This document shows, piece after piece, positions 17,108 through 25,821 of a stretch of 64,000 bases of DNA (position 1 is its first letter; every line of letters begins with the position of its first letter). A program made the translations under genes and the position numbers. The stretch is taken from positions 806,001-870,000 of the forward strand of contig NZ_JAHVJZ010000001.1 in NCBI RefSeq assembly GCF_019801015.1, given 5' to 3'. The notes beneath the pieces are model-generated. The model searched no databases, had not been told where the DNA came from, and saw nothing but the letters and a program-made list of their open reading frames with translations. The DNA is from Marinobacter nauticus (GTDB lineage Bacteria > Pseudomonadota > Gammaproteobacteria > Enterobacterales > Shewanellaceae).

Positions 17108-18865
17108 ATGACTGCGCTACGACTTACCGGATGCTTAGGGCTATTGCTGATAGCATTCGCATCCCACGCTGCCAAACCCGTCGACAACGATGGAGACGGC
17201 TACCGGGCCGGACAAGACTGCGACGACAACAACGCGGCGGTGTGGCAACTGAACAGCTGCGGCGAATGTGCCGTGGAACCGGTTGCCGGCTGTGGTATCG
17301 ACAACCCCCACGCCAGCCTCGGCTGGAGCGACTATCCCAGCGCCTGCCAAAACTGCCATGACGGCGGTGAAGGCGGATTCCAGTACCAGGAGATGTTTGG
17401 TTCCACCCACTATCAGTGGACCGGCGAAACCCCCGATATGGTGAATCAGGGCGGCACCCTTCAGGGCAAACTCACCAACGCGGTAAACAGTTACTGCATC
17501 AACATCGAAGGCGACTGGCCGGTTTGTGGCTCCTGCCACGCGGGCCGGGGCGTGAAGCCTGGCGAAGGGGATACCTCCGCCAACATCGACTGCCTGGTGT
17601 GCCACAACAGCGACTACGCGCTGAACCGCGTCCGCTTGCCCGACGGCAGCATGGGTCCGTCTCAGGGCACTGACACCGCCACACTGGACAGCTATGTCCA
17701 GAACATTGCGCCACCCACCCGCACCAACTGCCTTAAGTGCCACGCCTTTGCAGGCGGCGGTGATGGCGTGAAACGGGGCGACCTGTCCTCAGCGCTGATG
17801 GCCAACGGCGACCCCCACTTTGATGTGCACATGAACGTCACGGGCGCCAACCTTCAGTGTCAGGATTGTCATCAGTTCATCGATCACCGTGTGATCGGCA
17901 AAGGTTCCGACCTGCGACCCACCGATGACATCGTCCGCGGAGCTGAAATCACCTGTGCCAGTGCCAACTGCCACCAGGGCATGGACTCCGGTACCGGCCA
18001 CGCCTCATCAGGACGCCGGGGCGAACCAGACCGCCACGTTGGCCGCGTTGCCTGCCAATCCTGCCACATCCCGACTTACGCCAAAAACCTGGGTGATCCG
18101 GCCCATGTGCCTACCGAAACCCATCGTGACTGGCAACACCACCACGACGGCACCCCGGCTGACGGCGTATCAGGACCGGGCCATCCCCACACCGATAAAG
18201 CGGCCAACCTCACGCCCTGGCTGCGCTTCTGGAACCGCAAGAGCGACAACTATCTGCTAGGCGATCAGGCGGTGCTGGACCCGGAAACCGGCCGCTACCC
18301 CACCTCTCGCCCGATCGGCGGCGTCGACGATGGCATGTTGGTGCCGTTTAAGTACAAAACCGCACTGCAACCCATGACCGTGGCTGACCAGCGCATGATC
18401 GCCCTGAACACCTTCGAATACCTCAAAGGTTCCGGCGATGCCGTCGCGGCCACCGAGTCCGGCCTGGTCAATATGGGCTACCCGGCCAACGAACCCTATC
18501 AGTGGATCGAGACCGACACCTTCCAGATGATCAACCACGGGGTCAACCCCGCAAGCGATGTCGCGGACTGCAGCCAGTGTCACGAAACCACGATGGATCT
18601 GACCAGCGACTCCATGCTCGACACCATGGGCTATAAGCTCAAGGGGCCGAAAGAGCAGGTCTGCAACCAGTGTCATGACGGTTCCAAGAACCTGCCGCGT
18701 ACCTGGGACAAGATGCATAACCACGTGAGCAAAGGCAGCACCGGCATCGACTGCGCCTTCTGTCACGACATCCAGCGCCCCGAGCGCGGCCTGTGCAGCC
18801 CCTGCGACAGCAGTTGCTCCGCAGAGTACGTTGATAACGTGCCCTACCCGCATCAATGCGATTAA
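17108..18865 (+). CDS. secreted decahaem c-type cytochrome with an N-terminal Ca-binding-like motif
   Basis: 585 residues from the third of three tandem ATGs (17102, 17105, 17108); ACGGAG at 17095-17100 spaces best to the last. A signal peptide ends at HA/AKP. Residues 26-42 (DNDGDGYRAGQDCDDNN) form a Asp-rich loop like MopE or thrombospondin type 3 calcium sites, next to a Cys-rich patch. Ten haem sites follow: CXXCH at C80, C140, C162, C208, C251, C316, C488, C519 and C549, plus a CX4CH (CASANCH, 283-289), a form known from cytochromes c3. A 165-residue haem-free insert separates haems 7 and 8. The C-terminus adds CSPCDSSC without His. It is likely periplasmic or exported for anaerobic electron transfer; substrate unknown. 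It is not an OmcA/MtrC or Otr copy that I recognise. Confidence 0.88.
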   Translation: MTALRLTGCLGLLLIAFASHAAKPVDNDGDGYRAGQDCDDNNAAVWQLNSCGECAVEPVAGCGIDNPHASLGWSDYPSACQNCHDGGEGGFQYQEMFGSTHYQWTGETPDMVNQGGTLQGKLTNAVNSYCINIEGDWPVCGSCHAGRGVKPGEGDTSANIDCLVCHNSDYALNRVRLPDGSMGPSQGTDTATLDSYVQNIAPPTRTNCLKCHAFAGGGDGVKRGDLSSALMANGDPHFDVHMNVTGANLQCQDCHQFIDHRVIGKGSDLRPTDDIVRGAEITCASANCHQGMDSGTGHASSGRRGEPDRHVGRVACQSCHIPTYAKNLGDPAHVPTETHRDWQHHHDGTPADGVSGPGHPHTDKAANLTPWLRFWNRKSDNYLLGDQAVLDPETGRYPTSRPIGGVDDGMLVPFKYKTALQPMTVADQRMIALNTFEYLKGSGDAVAATESGLVNMGYPANEPYQWIETDTFQMINHGVNPASDVADCSQCHETTMDLTSDSMLDTMGYKLKGPKEQVCNQCHDGSKNLPRTWDKMHNHVSKGSTGIDCAFCHDIQRPERGLCSPCDSSCSAEYVDNVPYPHQCD

Positions 18866-18886
18866 CGTGACGTGACCTAACCCAAC

Positions 18887-18913
18887 AGCGGGCCGCTAAT
18901 GGCCCGCTTTTTT
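18887..18913 (+). terminator. intrinsic terminator of the cytochrome gene
   Basis: AGCGGGCC (18887-18894)/GGCCCGCT (18901-18908), six-base loop, followed by a T-run. Confidence 0.85.
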
Positions 18914-19351
18914 GGTGGCTTACGTCCCTGTCGCTCACATCACCTCAACCAGAACCCGCTCAACCGACTTCAGTGCCATGGTCAGACGGCTGACGTCGGG
19001 GTAAATCCCACCATCCCGGCCGGAATGGTGGCCGTAGCCGAGCAGTGCCAGTTTGTAGCGGCGCTGGCGACTACCGACCAGCCTGCTGGAAAAGGCTGGT
19101 TGGTTCTACTGGTGCTGGACACTATGGAGCCTAAAGCCCCAGCCCTATGTTGCCTCAAGCGGCAACGAACGCCCCAAAGGGGCCTTCCGGTTAGGTTCTG
19201 GAATAGCCGGTCCACAGCCCATTAGCGGACATTGAGTGCTAGCTCAGTTCTGACCCAAAGCGAGTTGGCTCATGTAAATTAATGTTATGTTAGCCTTATT
19301 ATATTCGATTAAATACGATTACATGAGTAACTATTTTTAAGGACTGTAAAT
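18914..19351. other. hairpin-rich intergenic segment before a low-GC islet
   Basis: No protein-like frame is visible; the 108-codon frame at 18899-19225 starts in the terminator. Several stems occur: a near-perfect 24-bp palindrome at 19008-19031 (one mismatched pair), ACCAGCC/GGCTGGT near 19078-19102, GTTGCC/GGCAAC near 19149-19166 and GCCCC/GGGGC near 19170-19182. From about 19240 base composition drops sharply to AT-rich. A recombination remnant or structured RNA is possible; I cannot decide. Confidence 0.35.
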
Positions 19352-19972
19352 TTGAATCAGTATCTAACCTCATTGTTTGACACCGTTGGGATCGATATCA
19401 AGCACTTAAAGAATGAGTATTTGAGTCGTGCTGAACTTGAATGTCTCAATAGCATATTGAAATCAGAGCAAGATCTAGAACGGGATTTTTATACCAGTGA
19501 TCACGGAGAAAATTTGGAGTGTTTACTTTTTTTCCTCCGTGCTCACAAGACAGATGTTCTTGACTTAATGCGGGGGGAAAGAGAAGCTAAAACGCTTGTG
19601 GAACTTTATACTTCAAGCACAATTTCAGCCAATTATGATTGTTTTCGTTTCAATCTGACGGCTTTCCCGCAAACCTATATTCCACGTAATAAAATTATTA
19701 TTTTGTATAGAATCGGTAGAACAGGCGAGTGTGCAGATAATTTAGGATGCTCTTGGTCAAGAAGCATTGACGGTTTGAGAGTATTTTCCGATGCGTCAGG
19801 TATATCCAACACTACACTAAAGGATAAGCCAATGTTTACGATTACGATTAATGATTCGCAAGTATTATTTGAAGGTGTAGAAAGGGAACATGAGCTTGTA
19901 CTTAAGCCTGGTTTCTCATACATTACATTGACTATGCTCAATGATGAAGTGCGCAAACAAATTGGCCGATAA
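19352..19972 (+). CDS. orphan low-GC gene; possible ADP-ribosyltransferase-fold protein
   Basis: 206 residues starting at TTG 19352, with AAGGA 8 bases upstream; the only nearby ATG (19323) reads five codons and stops. The first 100 residues are helical and charged, without a family I know. Residues 116-190 follow the order seen in R-S-E class ADP-ribosyltransferases and related phage proteins: IILYRIGR (R120), CSWSRS (S134, S136), a spacer with VFSD, then VEREHELVLKPG (E-x-E at E179/E181). That is a pattern match by eye, not a proven homology. The gene is much poorer in GC than its surroundings, pointing to transfer. There is no signal peptide or membrane helix. A second AT-rich gene follows 63 bp downstream. 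Confidence 0.6.
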   Translation: MNQYLTSLFDTVGIDIKHLKNEYLSRAELECLNSILKSEQDLERDFYTSDHGENLECLLFFLRAHKTDVLDLMRGEREAKTLVELYTSSTISANYDCFRFNLTAFPQTYIPRNKIIILYRIGRTGECADNLGCSWSRSIDGLRVFSDASGISNTTLKDKPMFTITINDSQVLFEGVEREHELVLKPGFSYITLTMLNDEVRKQIGR

Positions 19973-20035
19973 GCCAAGCAAAATGAGCAACCTTGTTGTT
20001 TTAGTTTTCTTCATATCAGATGCTGAGAATCGTTT

Positions 20036-20332
20036 ATGAATAAAAACCTAAATATCTATCACTTATATAATCAGAAAGCTACACGCCAATTTCACGAAGG
20101 TTCAACTTGTGGTCCAAGTGTGAGTCTAGAAATGAGAAAGGAAGGGAGTATTGTAGAGAAAGTTTCTTTTAGAGTGGAAGGTGAAGATAAAGTAATGGTG
20201 ATGACTACCACAGCTGACTACGACCAGTCAACTTGTTCTAGTTACTCTAAACAGAAAGCAAGGGATATCTACAGAAGCTACCTTAAGAAAGGCTTTAAGC
20301 CACACCATCGGCTTGAACAATCGAACACATAA
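20036..20332 (+). CDS. small low-GC hypothetical protein, partner of the preceding gene
   Basis: 98 residues, start ATG 20036 with TGAGAA upstream. It is Lys/Ser/Thr-rich, with a beta-rich middle (SLEMRKEGSIVEKVSFRVEG) and a helical end (ARDIYRSYLKKGFKP) reminiscent of the WGR-like or KTSC-like 'AR..Y..L...GF' endings. I do not recognise a family. Shared low GC, same strand and 63-bp spacing suggest that it moved in together with the 19352 gene, and a toxin/antidote relation is conceivable. Nothing in the sequence proves it. Confidence 0.5.
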   Translation: MNKNLNIYHLYNQKATRQFHEGSTCGPSVSLEMRKEGSIVEKVSFRVEGEDKVMVMTTTADYDQSTCSSYSKQKARDIYRSYLKKGFKPHHRLEQSNT

Positions 20333-20845
20333 AATGTGTACTGCTCATAGACATTAGTCTTTGATGGTAAAATCAAACTCATTTATGTCCAGAAGCGGGC
20401 TAGAGACAGTGTGCGCTTCTGGCAGGGAGCGATCGGTTGAACCAAAAATACGAATGGCCGCTTCTGGCGCCACTGCAGCCACTCATTCAAGCACCTCAGC
20501 AACGAAGTTGGATTGTGCGTGTGATGTACAACCCACTGCCCGGTAAGAGGTTGAATCGTAACCCCCACCATTCATATGAATCCGCCCTACCGAACTCCGC
20601 GACGTTTTACACACTGAGCCCTCTTCACTCAAACTCAGCTAATCAACGGATTCAATATCACCGCGCAAGCCTATCCCTCTGTTTTGAAACACCTTTTCTC
20701 TCTGCTCAAAGTTGCATGTCAGATACATAGGCTCAACGGGTTGAAGCACTCTTCACCATCTTTACACTGCCTCGCGACACCTTTCCCTAAAGGTTTTTTC
20801 CTTTTATCGGGAGTCCAACGTTTCTATTCACAAAACGGAGGCACG
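20333..20845. other. intergenic region with repeated CGCTTCTGG units
   Basis: CCAGAAGCG (20389-20397) and CGCTTCTGG (20414-20422) form a perfect 9-bp inverted repeat around 16 bases, and CGCTTCTGG recurs at 20459-20467. Short opposing frames cover this part and none is credible. The end of the stretch holds the promoter and leader of the repeat lipoprotein, including ACGGAGG at 20835-20841. Confidence 0.35.
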
Positions 20846-23794
20846 ATGTTCCCCACTTTGCGCTCGCTGCTGCCTGCTGGCCTGATCCTGCTGATGGTCG
20901 GTTGTGGCGGCTCTGACAGCGCCAGCCCAGAACCCGAAGTGCAACCCCTGCCCCATCCCGGGCTGGAGGTACAAGCCAGTTCGTTGCAGTTCCAACCTTC
21001 CCGTCATGCGCTTCCCGCCCTTGAAGGCGCGCTGGGTCGACTGACCTTTTCCCTGACCGAAGACAGCCCCACTGATGTGGTCGATGTGGATGGCCGCACC
21101 GGCGAAATCACCGTGAACAACGTCGGTGCCGTTACCGTGCTGGTAAAGGACGACGGCGGTGATCGCTATCTGCCAACCCAAACCCAATGGCGGGTTACGG
21201 TTACCCCTGGCGCCCGCAGTCAGTTGGTGGCCAATGATCTGGTGCTCAGCTCTGACGCCCAGCCCACGTCTCTGTCGGTATTTGGTGCCATTGGCACCCT
21301 GCACTACAGCCCGCTTGACGAGGTGCCGGTGGTTTCCGTCAGTGATGATGGCAAGGTAACGCCGCTGCGCATTGGTGCCAACCTTGTCCATATTGCGGAT
21401 GATGGAGGTCGCAACTATCAGGGTTCCGACGTCGCCGTGCTGGTCAAAGTGGTCGCCGCGGAAGGCCAGTCTGCGCACTTTTCAGACGTCAGCCCCAAGC
21501 CCTTTTTGCCCGGTTCCGTGCTCTACCCGGTGATGCAGGGAGAGCTGGCCGTGACGCACCACTACCAGCTCAGCGACGACAGCGCTGACGATGTAGTACG
21601 TCTGAACCCGGACAGCGGTGCCATGGAGGTCATCGGTGCCGGTATCGTCAGTGTTGAGGTGGTACAGAGCAATGGTGATGGCTATGCACCGGTGCCGACC
21701 GAACGCTTTACGGTAACGGTGTTGCCTTCGGACAACATCCATCTACAGGTTAACGATCTGCGGGTGCCCTTTGCCTTTGATGGCGAGGTGCCGCTGCCGG
21801 TAAACGGCGTCCAGGGTGAACTGAGTGTCGAGCTTGCTGCCGATGCCCCACAGAATGTGGTGGCCGTTACCGAAGCAAATGAGCTTGCGCTGCTCGGCCC
21901 CGGTAAGGTGACTCTGCGTATCACCGACGATGGCGGTCGCAATTACCTGCCACTGACGCAAACCCTTCAGGTGGAGGTGGACCCTCTGCCTCACCCCGGC
22001 CTGAATGTGCTGGATCGGCAACAAGCCTATGAGGCTGACACCCGCTGGCCGACGCTGGTTCAGGGCGCACAGGGTGAGCTGACCTTCGCGCTGGCCGCTG
22101 GCAGTGAAACCGATGTGGCTCGGGTTGACCCCTACGACGGCACCCTGACGCCGCTGCGTCCCGGCACCGCCCGGATTGAAGTCAGAGACGACGGTGGCCG
22201 CTACTACCAGTCCACTCAGACCCAGTTCACCGTGACCATCACCCAGGCCGCGCATCCCGGCTTAACCGTCGAACCGCTGAGTGCCGTCTATCAGGCTGGT
22301 GTCACTCTGACGCCCATCGTTGACGGACAGGTTGGTGAACTGAGCCTTAAGGTGGTGGATGGCCACGATGTGGTGGCCGTCTCAGGCCCGGCTCTGGCGA
22401 TCATGGGCGCTGGTGTGGCCACCGCTGAGGTGCAGGATGGCGGCGATGCCTTCACCGCCTCCACCACTGCGCGACTGACGGTCTCCATCCATCAGGCTGA
22501 CAGTGGCCTTACGGTCAGCAACCTGACCGCCACCTTTCTGGAAAACGGTACCGTATTGCTGCCGGTCAGTGGCGCCACTGGCATCCCGAGCTTTGCCCTG
22601 AGTCATGGGGCGGATAAGGACGTCGTCAGCGTCAATGCCAGCACCGGCGAGTTAACCCTGCTGAATGCCGGCCACACCTCGGTGACCGTAACCGACCCCG
22701 GCGATGCCAACACCCGCAGCGATAGCAAGCAGGTCAACATCACCGTTGAGCAGGGCCCGGCCAATCCACATCTGGCGGTCAGCGACGCCGCGCTCAGCGG
22801 TATCTACGGGCAGCAACCGGTTGCCGCACCGGAGGTCACTGGTCGCGAAGCCGACAGTTGGGTCAGCTACTGGATTGAGGATCAGGGACAACGCCTGATT
22901 GCTGACATCGACAGCACCACCGGTCTGGTTACCGCCAAACAGGCGGGCCTGGTGGAAGTGACGGTAACCGAGCACAGCCGCAACTATCTGGATACTCAGG
23001 TGCACTACCAGGTGGCATTTGAGAAAGGCCGCCACCCGGGTTTGCTGCTGCCCTCACAGCCGGACTGGTATCAGGCGTTCTACCCGGACATCCGGATCCC
23101 CGCTCCCATCACCATCAACGCCGTCGGCAAACTCAGCTACCACCTGATCAAGGGCGAAAACGTCGCGCTCAACGACGATGGCAGCCTGATCGTGCACCGC
23201 AAGCCGCTTTCTGAAGAAAGCATTCAGATGCTGGTAACTGACGATGGCGGCAACAAGGTCACGCCGGATCAGGCCTCGCTGAGACTGTACCTGGACGATA
23301 CCGCCCGCAATGCGGGTGAACGTGAGGTACTGACCTTCACCGGCGAGCCACTGGAGTGGGATGTCGCTGTGCCGGTCATGCCTGGGGGCACCAGTCAGTT
23401 GGACGCCCAAAGCGACCATGACCGCGGCCTGAGCAAAACAGAAGGCCAGAATGGTTACACGCTTTTGATGGTGCAGGTGCAGCTGGAGGAAACCAAGCAG
23501 ACGGTTCCCATCACTGTGCGACTGTCTACCCGCAATGGCTGCAATGCTGACGCGCCCTGGGTCGCCCTCGATACCCCGTTCAAACAGAGCTGTAGCGACC
23601 CGATGCAGCCGGTGCGGTTAACCCTGTCACCGGAAGACGGCTTTAATGCCGATCTGCTGGCAGGCCATTATCGCTCAGTGGCCCCCATCATCGTGACCCA
23701 GCGGGCGCAAGACTGGCAGCCTGGCGGCGTGGTCGCCGATGGCCCGGTCATCGCCCGCGCCTGGTGGCTGGTGGACATCGACTTTACCCGTTGA
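20846..23794 (+). CDS. large lipoprotein with nine tandem Ig-like repeats
   Basis: 982 residues from the ATG at 20846, chosen because ACGGAGG lies just upstream and the peptide MFPTLRSLLPAGLILLMVGC is a complete lipoprotein signal with lipobox MVGC; the frame is open to 20684 but that extension is not signal-like. About nine repeats of 75-90 residues follow, typically opening with a HPGL or related strand, a middle 'GELTF.L....DVV.V....G.L' and closing 'G.A.V.V.DDGG..Y....Q..V.V'. This is a bacterial Ig-like/cadherin-like sandwich pattern. The last 160 residues form a distinct domain with two Cys (NGC, QSC). It is probably surface or periplasmic, with an adhesion or scaffold role that is inferred only. 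Confidence 0.75.
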   Translation: MFPTLRSLLPAGLILLMVGCGGSDSASPEPEVQPLPHPGLEVQASSLQFQPSRHALPALEGALGRLTFSLTEDSPTDVVDVDGRTGEITVNNVGAVTVLVKDDGGDRYLPTQTQWRVTVTPGARSQLVANDLVLSSDAQPTSLSVFGAIGTLHYSPLDEVPVVSVSDDGKVTPLRIGANLVHIADDGGRNYQGSDVAVLVKVVAAEGQSAHFSDVSPKPFLPGSVLYPVMQGELAVTHHYQLSDDSADDVVRLNPDSGAMEVIGAGIVSVEVVQSNGDGYAPVPTERFTVTVLPSDNIHLQVNDLRVPFAFDGEVPLPVNGVQGELSVELAADAPQNVVAVTEANELALLGPGKVTLRITDDGGRNYLPLTQTLQVEVDPLPHPGLNVLDRQQAYEADTRWPTLVQGAQGELTFALAAGSETDVARVDPYDGTLTPLRPGTARIEVRDDGGRYYQSTQTQFTVTITQAAHPGLTVEPLSAVYQAGVTLTPIVDGQVGELSLKVVDGHDVVAVSGPALAIMGAGVATAEVQDGGDAFTASTTARLTVSIHQADSGLTVSNLTATFLENGTVLLPVSGATGIPSFALSHGADKDVVSVNASTGELTLLNAGHTSVTVTDPGDANTRSDSKQVNITVEQGPANPHLAVSDAALSGIYGQQPVAAPEVTGREADSWVSYWIEDQGQRLIADIDSTTGLVTAKQAGLVEVTVTEHSRNYLDTQVHYQVAFEKGRHPGLLLPSQPDWYQAFYPDIRIPAPITINAVGKLSYHLIKGENVALNDDGSLIVHRKPLSEESIQMLVTDDGGNKVTPDQASLRLYLDDTARNAGEREVLTFTGEPLEWDVAVPVMPGGTSQLDAQSDHDRGLSKTEGQNGYTLLMVQVQLEETKQTVPITVRLSTRNGCNADAPWVALDTPFKQSCSDPMQPVRLTLSPEDGFNADLLAGHYRSVAPIIVTQRAQDWQPGGVVADGPVIARAWWLVDIDFTR

Positions 23795-23818
23795 TCCCGT
23801 CGCTGACCCCGTAAACGC

Positions 23819-23849
23819 AAAAAGCCCGGCAGATGCCGGGCTTTTTTTT
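23819..23849. terminator. bidirectional terminator between the repeat lipoprotein and the MaoC-like gene
   Basis: GCCCGGC (23824-23830)/GCCGGGC (23835-23841), loop AGAT, with A5 before and T8 after. Confidence 0.88.
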
Positions 23850-23871
23850 GAGGAGCGGCCGAACGGTTCGT

Positions 23872-24705
23872 TCATGCGGCTTTGATGGTTGCCTCCACCA
23901 GCGGTTTGCCAGCGCTGCTGGCCAGACGCAGGGCCTCGCCATCGCGCTCGACGGTGCCGTTGCCGGGCATCAGAACCGGGCGCTTAAAGTCAAAGCTGGC
24001 GCTTTGCAGCGGCTCGGATACGGCAGACAGCATTTTCGCGACCATGTACATGCCATGGGCGATGGGCGCATCAAAACCAAAGGGCTTAGCGGTGATGCGA
24101 TGCAGATGGATGGGGTTGTAATCGCCGGAGATGCGAGCGTAACCACGGGCCACCTGAGGCGCCAGGGCCAACGTTTCCAGAACCTGCCAATCGTGCTCCA
24201 CGCGCGGGGCACGGCCACCGGCGCGACGGCGACGACGCCCACCCTCAGCGGGCAGGCGCAGCAGACAACGGCTGATGTAGCTGGCGCAACACGCGCCCTG
24301 ATGCCAGAACTCGCCCACCAGTTCGAACTCCAGGCCCTTCTCGGTGCGCTCCTGCTCGCCCACTTTCACCACCACGTCGTAGTCGGTGTTGGCGTCGATG
24401 TGGGTGTGCAGTTCGAAGCTGACGCCCAGGTGGATCATCCCCAACGGCTGAACCGGCACCAGCTTGTCGGTCAGCAGCATCAGCTGCACCGGCTGTGTGG
24501 CCACAAACAGGTAGGAGAGCGGCAGTGCATCGGAAGCAAAGCCACAGAAGGCGTTGTAACGTTTGAGCTTGTCGGCATCAAACCGGAACCCTTCGACCTT
24601 CATCTCCATGGCCGGCAGTTCACCAGGCTCGCAGCGCTTGATGAAACCTTTCCACACCAGGCTCAGATTGGAGGGGATCTCGTTTTGGGTCAGGGTTTGA
24701 TTCAT
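23872..24705 (-). CDS. MaoC-like (R)-hydratase/dehydratase, double hot-dog
   Basis: 277 residues. The C-terminal half carries the hydratase-2 motif ARISGDYNPIH (D195, H200), followed by AHGMYM, the active-site block of MaoC/PhaJ-type enoyl-CoA hydratases. The N-terminal half reads as a second, degenerate hot-dog domain (LSYLFVATQPVQLMLL). A basic stretch GGRRRRRAGGR at 156-165 joins the two. The enzyme should act on acyl-CoA or acyl-ACP thioesters in the cytoplasm; chain length is not predictable. The adjacent LysR gene, on the same strand upstream, may control it. Confidence 0.85.
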   Translation of the reverse strand: MNQTLTQNEIPSNLSLVWKGFIKRCEPGELPAMEMKVEGFRFDADKLKRYNAFCGFASDALPLSYLFVATQPVQLMLLTDKLVPVQPLGMIHLGVSFELHTHIDANTDYDVVVKVGEQERTEKGLEFELVGEFWHQGACCASYISRCLLRLPAEGGRRRRRAGGRAPRVEHDWQVLETLALAPQVARGYARISGDYNPIHLHRITAKPFGFDAPIAHGMYMVAKMLSAVSEPLQSASFDFKRPVLMPGNGTVERDGEALRLASSAGKPLVEATIKAA

Positions 24706-24754
24706 GGGGTTGCAGTTCCTTACCGTCTGTTTAAGCCCGCAAAGGATACCCGCA

Positions 24755-24774
24755 GGGCCTCGTAAACGAGGCCC
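24755..24774. other. 8-bp hairpin between the LysR and MaoC-like genes
   Basis: GGGCCTCG (24755-24762)/CGAGGCCC (24767-24774), loop TAAA. It has no T-run on either side, so it is a processing or attenuating stem rather than a classical terminator. Confidence 0.4.
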
Positions 24775-24785
24775 GACCAGAGACC

Positions 24786-25739
24786 TTAAGCCGGCTCGAA
24801 GGGCAGAGCTTCCCGCTCCTGCGCCAGTTGTTCAAGATGACTTTGCGCCATTTCGTCCAGCCATTCCAGTACCGCCTTAATGGCCGGTACCTCTTGCCGG
24901 TCGGGATGACACACCGCCAGGTATTGCTGTTCCGCTTCGACAAAGGCGTCAATCGGCACCACCAGCGCACCGGAACGCACCGACGGGGCCACCATGCGCC
25001 AGCGTCCCAGCGCCACGCCCTGCCCGGACATCGCCGCACGGTAGGCCAGATCGGCCCGGTTAAACACAAAGCCGCGGGTTACCGCCAATGGATCAACCCC
25101 AGCGCGCTCGGCCCAGAACTGCCATTCGGTGTAGAATCCGGTGCCCTGCCAGGCGGTTTCATCGTGCAGCAGCAGGCAATCGCCCAAGGCATCGGGGTTT
25201 TGCCACAGGTTGTGCTCGTCGGCGTACTCCTTACTGCACACCGGCACCAGCATCTCGCCAAACAGCGCATGCTGATGCAGACCGGCGCGGTCGGCACGGT
25301 CATAATATACCGCCACGTCAACCGGTTCATGCTGGAAGTCGGTGGAGCGGGACTGGGCACGCACCTGCAGGGTCATCTTGGGATAACGGCGGTGCAAATC
25401 CCCCAGCCGCTCAGACAGCCAGCAGCGGGCAAAGCTGTGCGGTACCGCCATGCTCAGAGTGGAAGTAAACTCCTGCTGGCGAATGTCGCGAATGGCGGAT
25501 TCCAGTCCGCCCAGCGACTGGTCCAGAACCGCCATCAGGCCCTGGCCCTGCTCCGTCAGCTGCAGGCGACGGTTAAAGCGCAGAAACAGCTTAAAGCCCA
25601 GCTGCTCCTCGAGCTTTTTAATGCGGTGACTGACGGCACTCTGAGTCAGGTGCAGCTCTTCAGCCGCCTTGGTAAAGCTCATGTGGCGGGCGGCACTGGC
25701 AAAACAGTGCATGGAGGAAAGAATGGCGCTGCTCAGCAT
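24786..25739 (-). CDS. LysR-family regulator (GcvA/DsdC-like)
   Basis: 317 residues. The winged HTH is textbook: HCFASAARHMSFTKAAEELH, then LTQSAVSHRIKKLEEQLG and LFLRFNRRLQLTEQG. The QSAVSHRIKKLE helix and the effector domain with FxSxYxD-like DVAVYYDRADRAGL place it near GcvA or DsdC types. The DNA target is unknown; the MaoC-like gene 80 bp downstream in the same direction is a candidate. An alternative start nine codons in (MHCF) is possible. Confidence 0.88.
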   Translation of the reverse strand: MLSSAILSSMHCFASAARHMSFTKAAEELHLTQSAVSHRIKKLEEQLGFKLFLRFNRRLQLTEQGQGLMAVLDQSLGGLESAIRDIRQQEFTSTLSMAVPHSFARCWLSERLGDLHRRYPKMTLQVRAQSRSTDFQHEPVDVAVYYDRADRAGLHQHALFGEMLVPVCSKEYADEHNLWQNPDALGDCLLLHDETAWQGTGFYTEWQFWAERAGVDPLAVTRGFVFNRADLAYRAAMSGQGVALGRWRMVAPSVRSGALVVPIDAFVEAEQQYLAVCHPDRQEVPAIKAVLEWLDEMAQSHLEQLAQEREALPFEPA

Positions 25740-25821
25740 AGGGGCCTCGGATTAACGACGTTCATATGAAAGTCATTTTATTTCGCTGTCCGCCATCCGC
25801 AAGGAAACCTATACTGCGAAG

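Noticed and set aside
18958-19196. Integron attC site at the islet edge (GTTAGGT at 19190-19196)
   Set aside because: No matching RYYYAAC at an acceptable distance (57-141 bp) and no integrase; the only candidate is about 240 bp away.
18899-19225. 108-codon plus-strand frame after the cytochrome
   Set aside because: It starts inside the cytochrome terminator and runs through several hairpins; composition is not protein-like.
20361-20571. Opposed 61-62 codon frames near the CGCTTCTGG repeats
   Set aside because: Overlap the inverted repeats, lack ribosome sites and have no recognisable motif.
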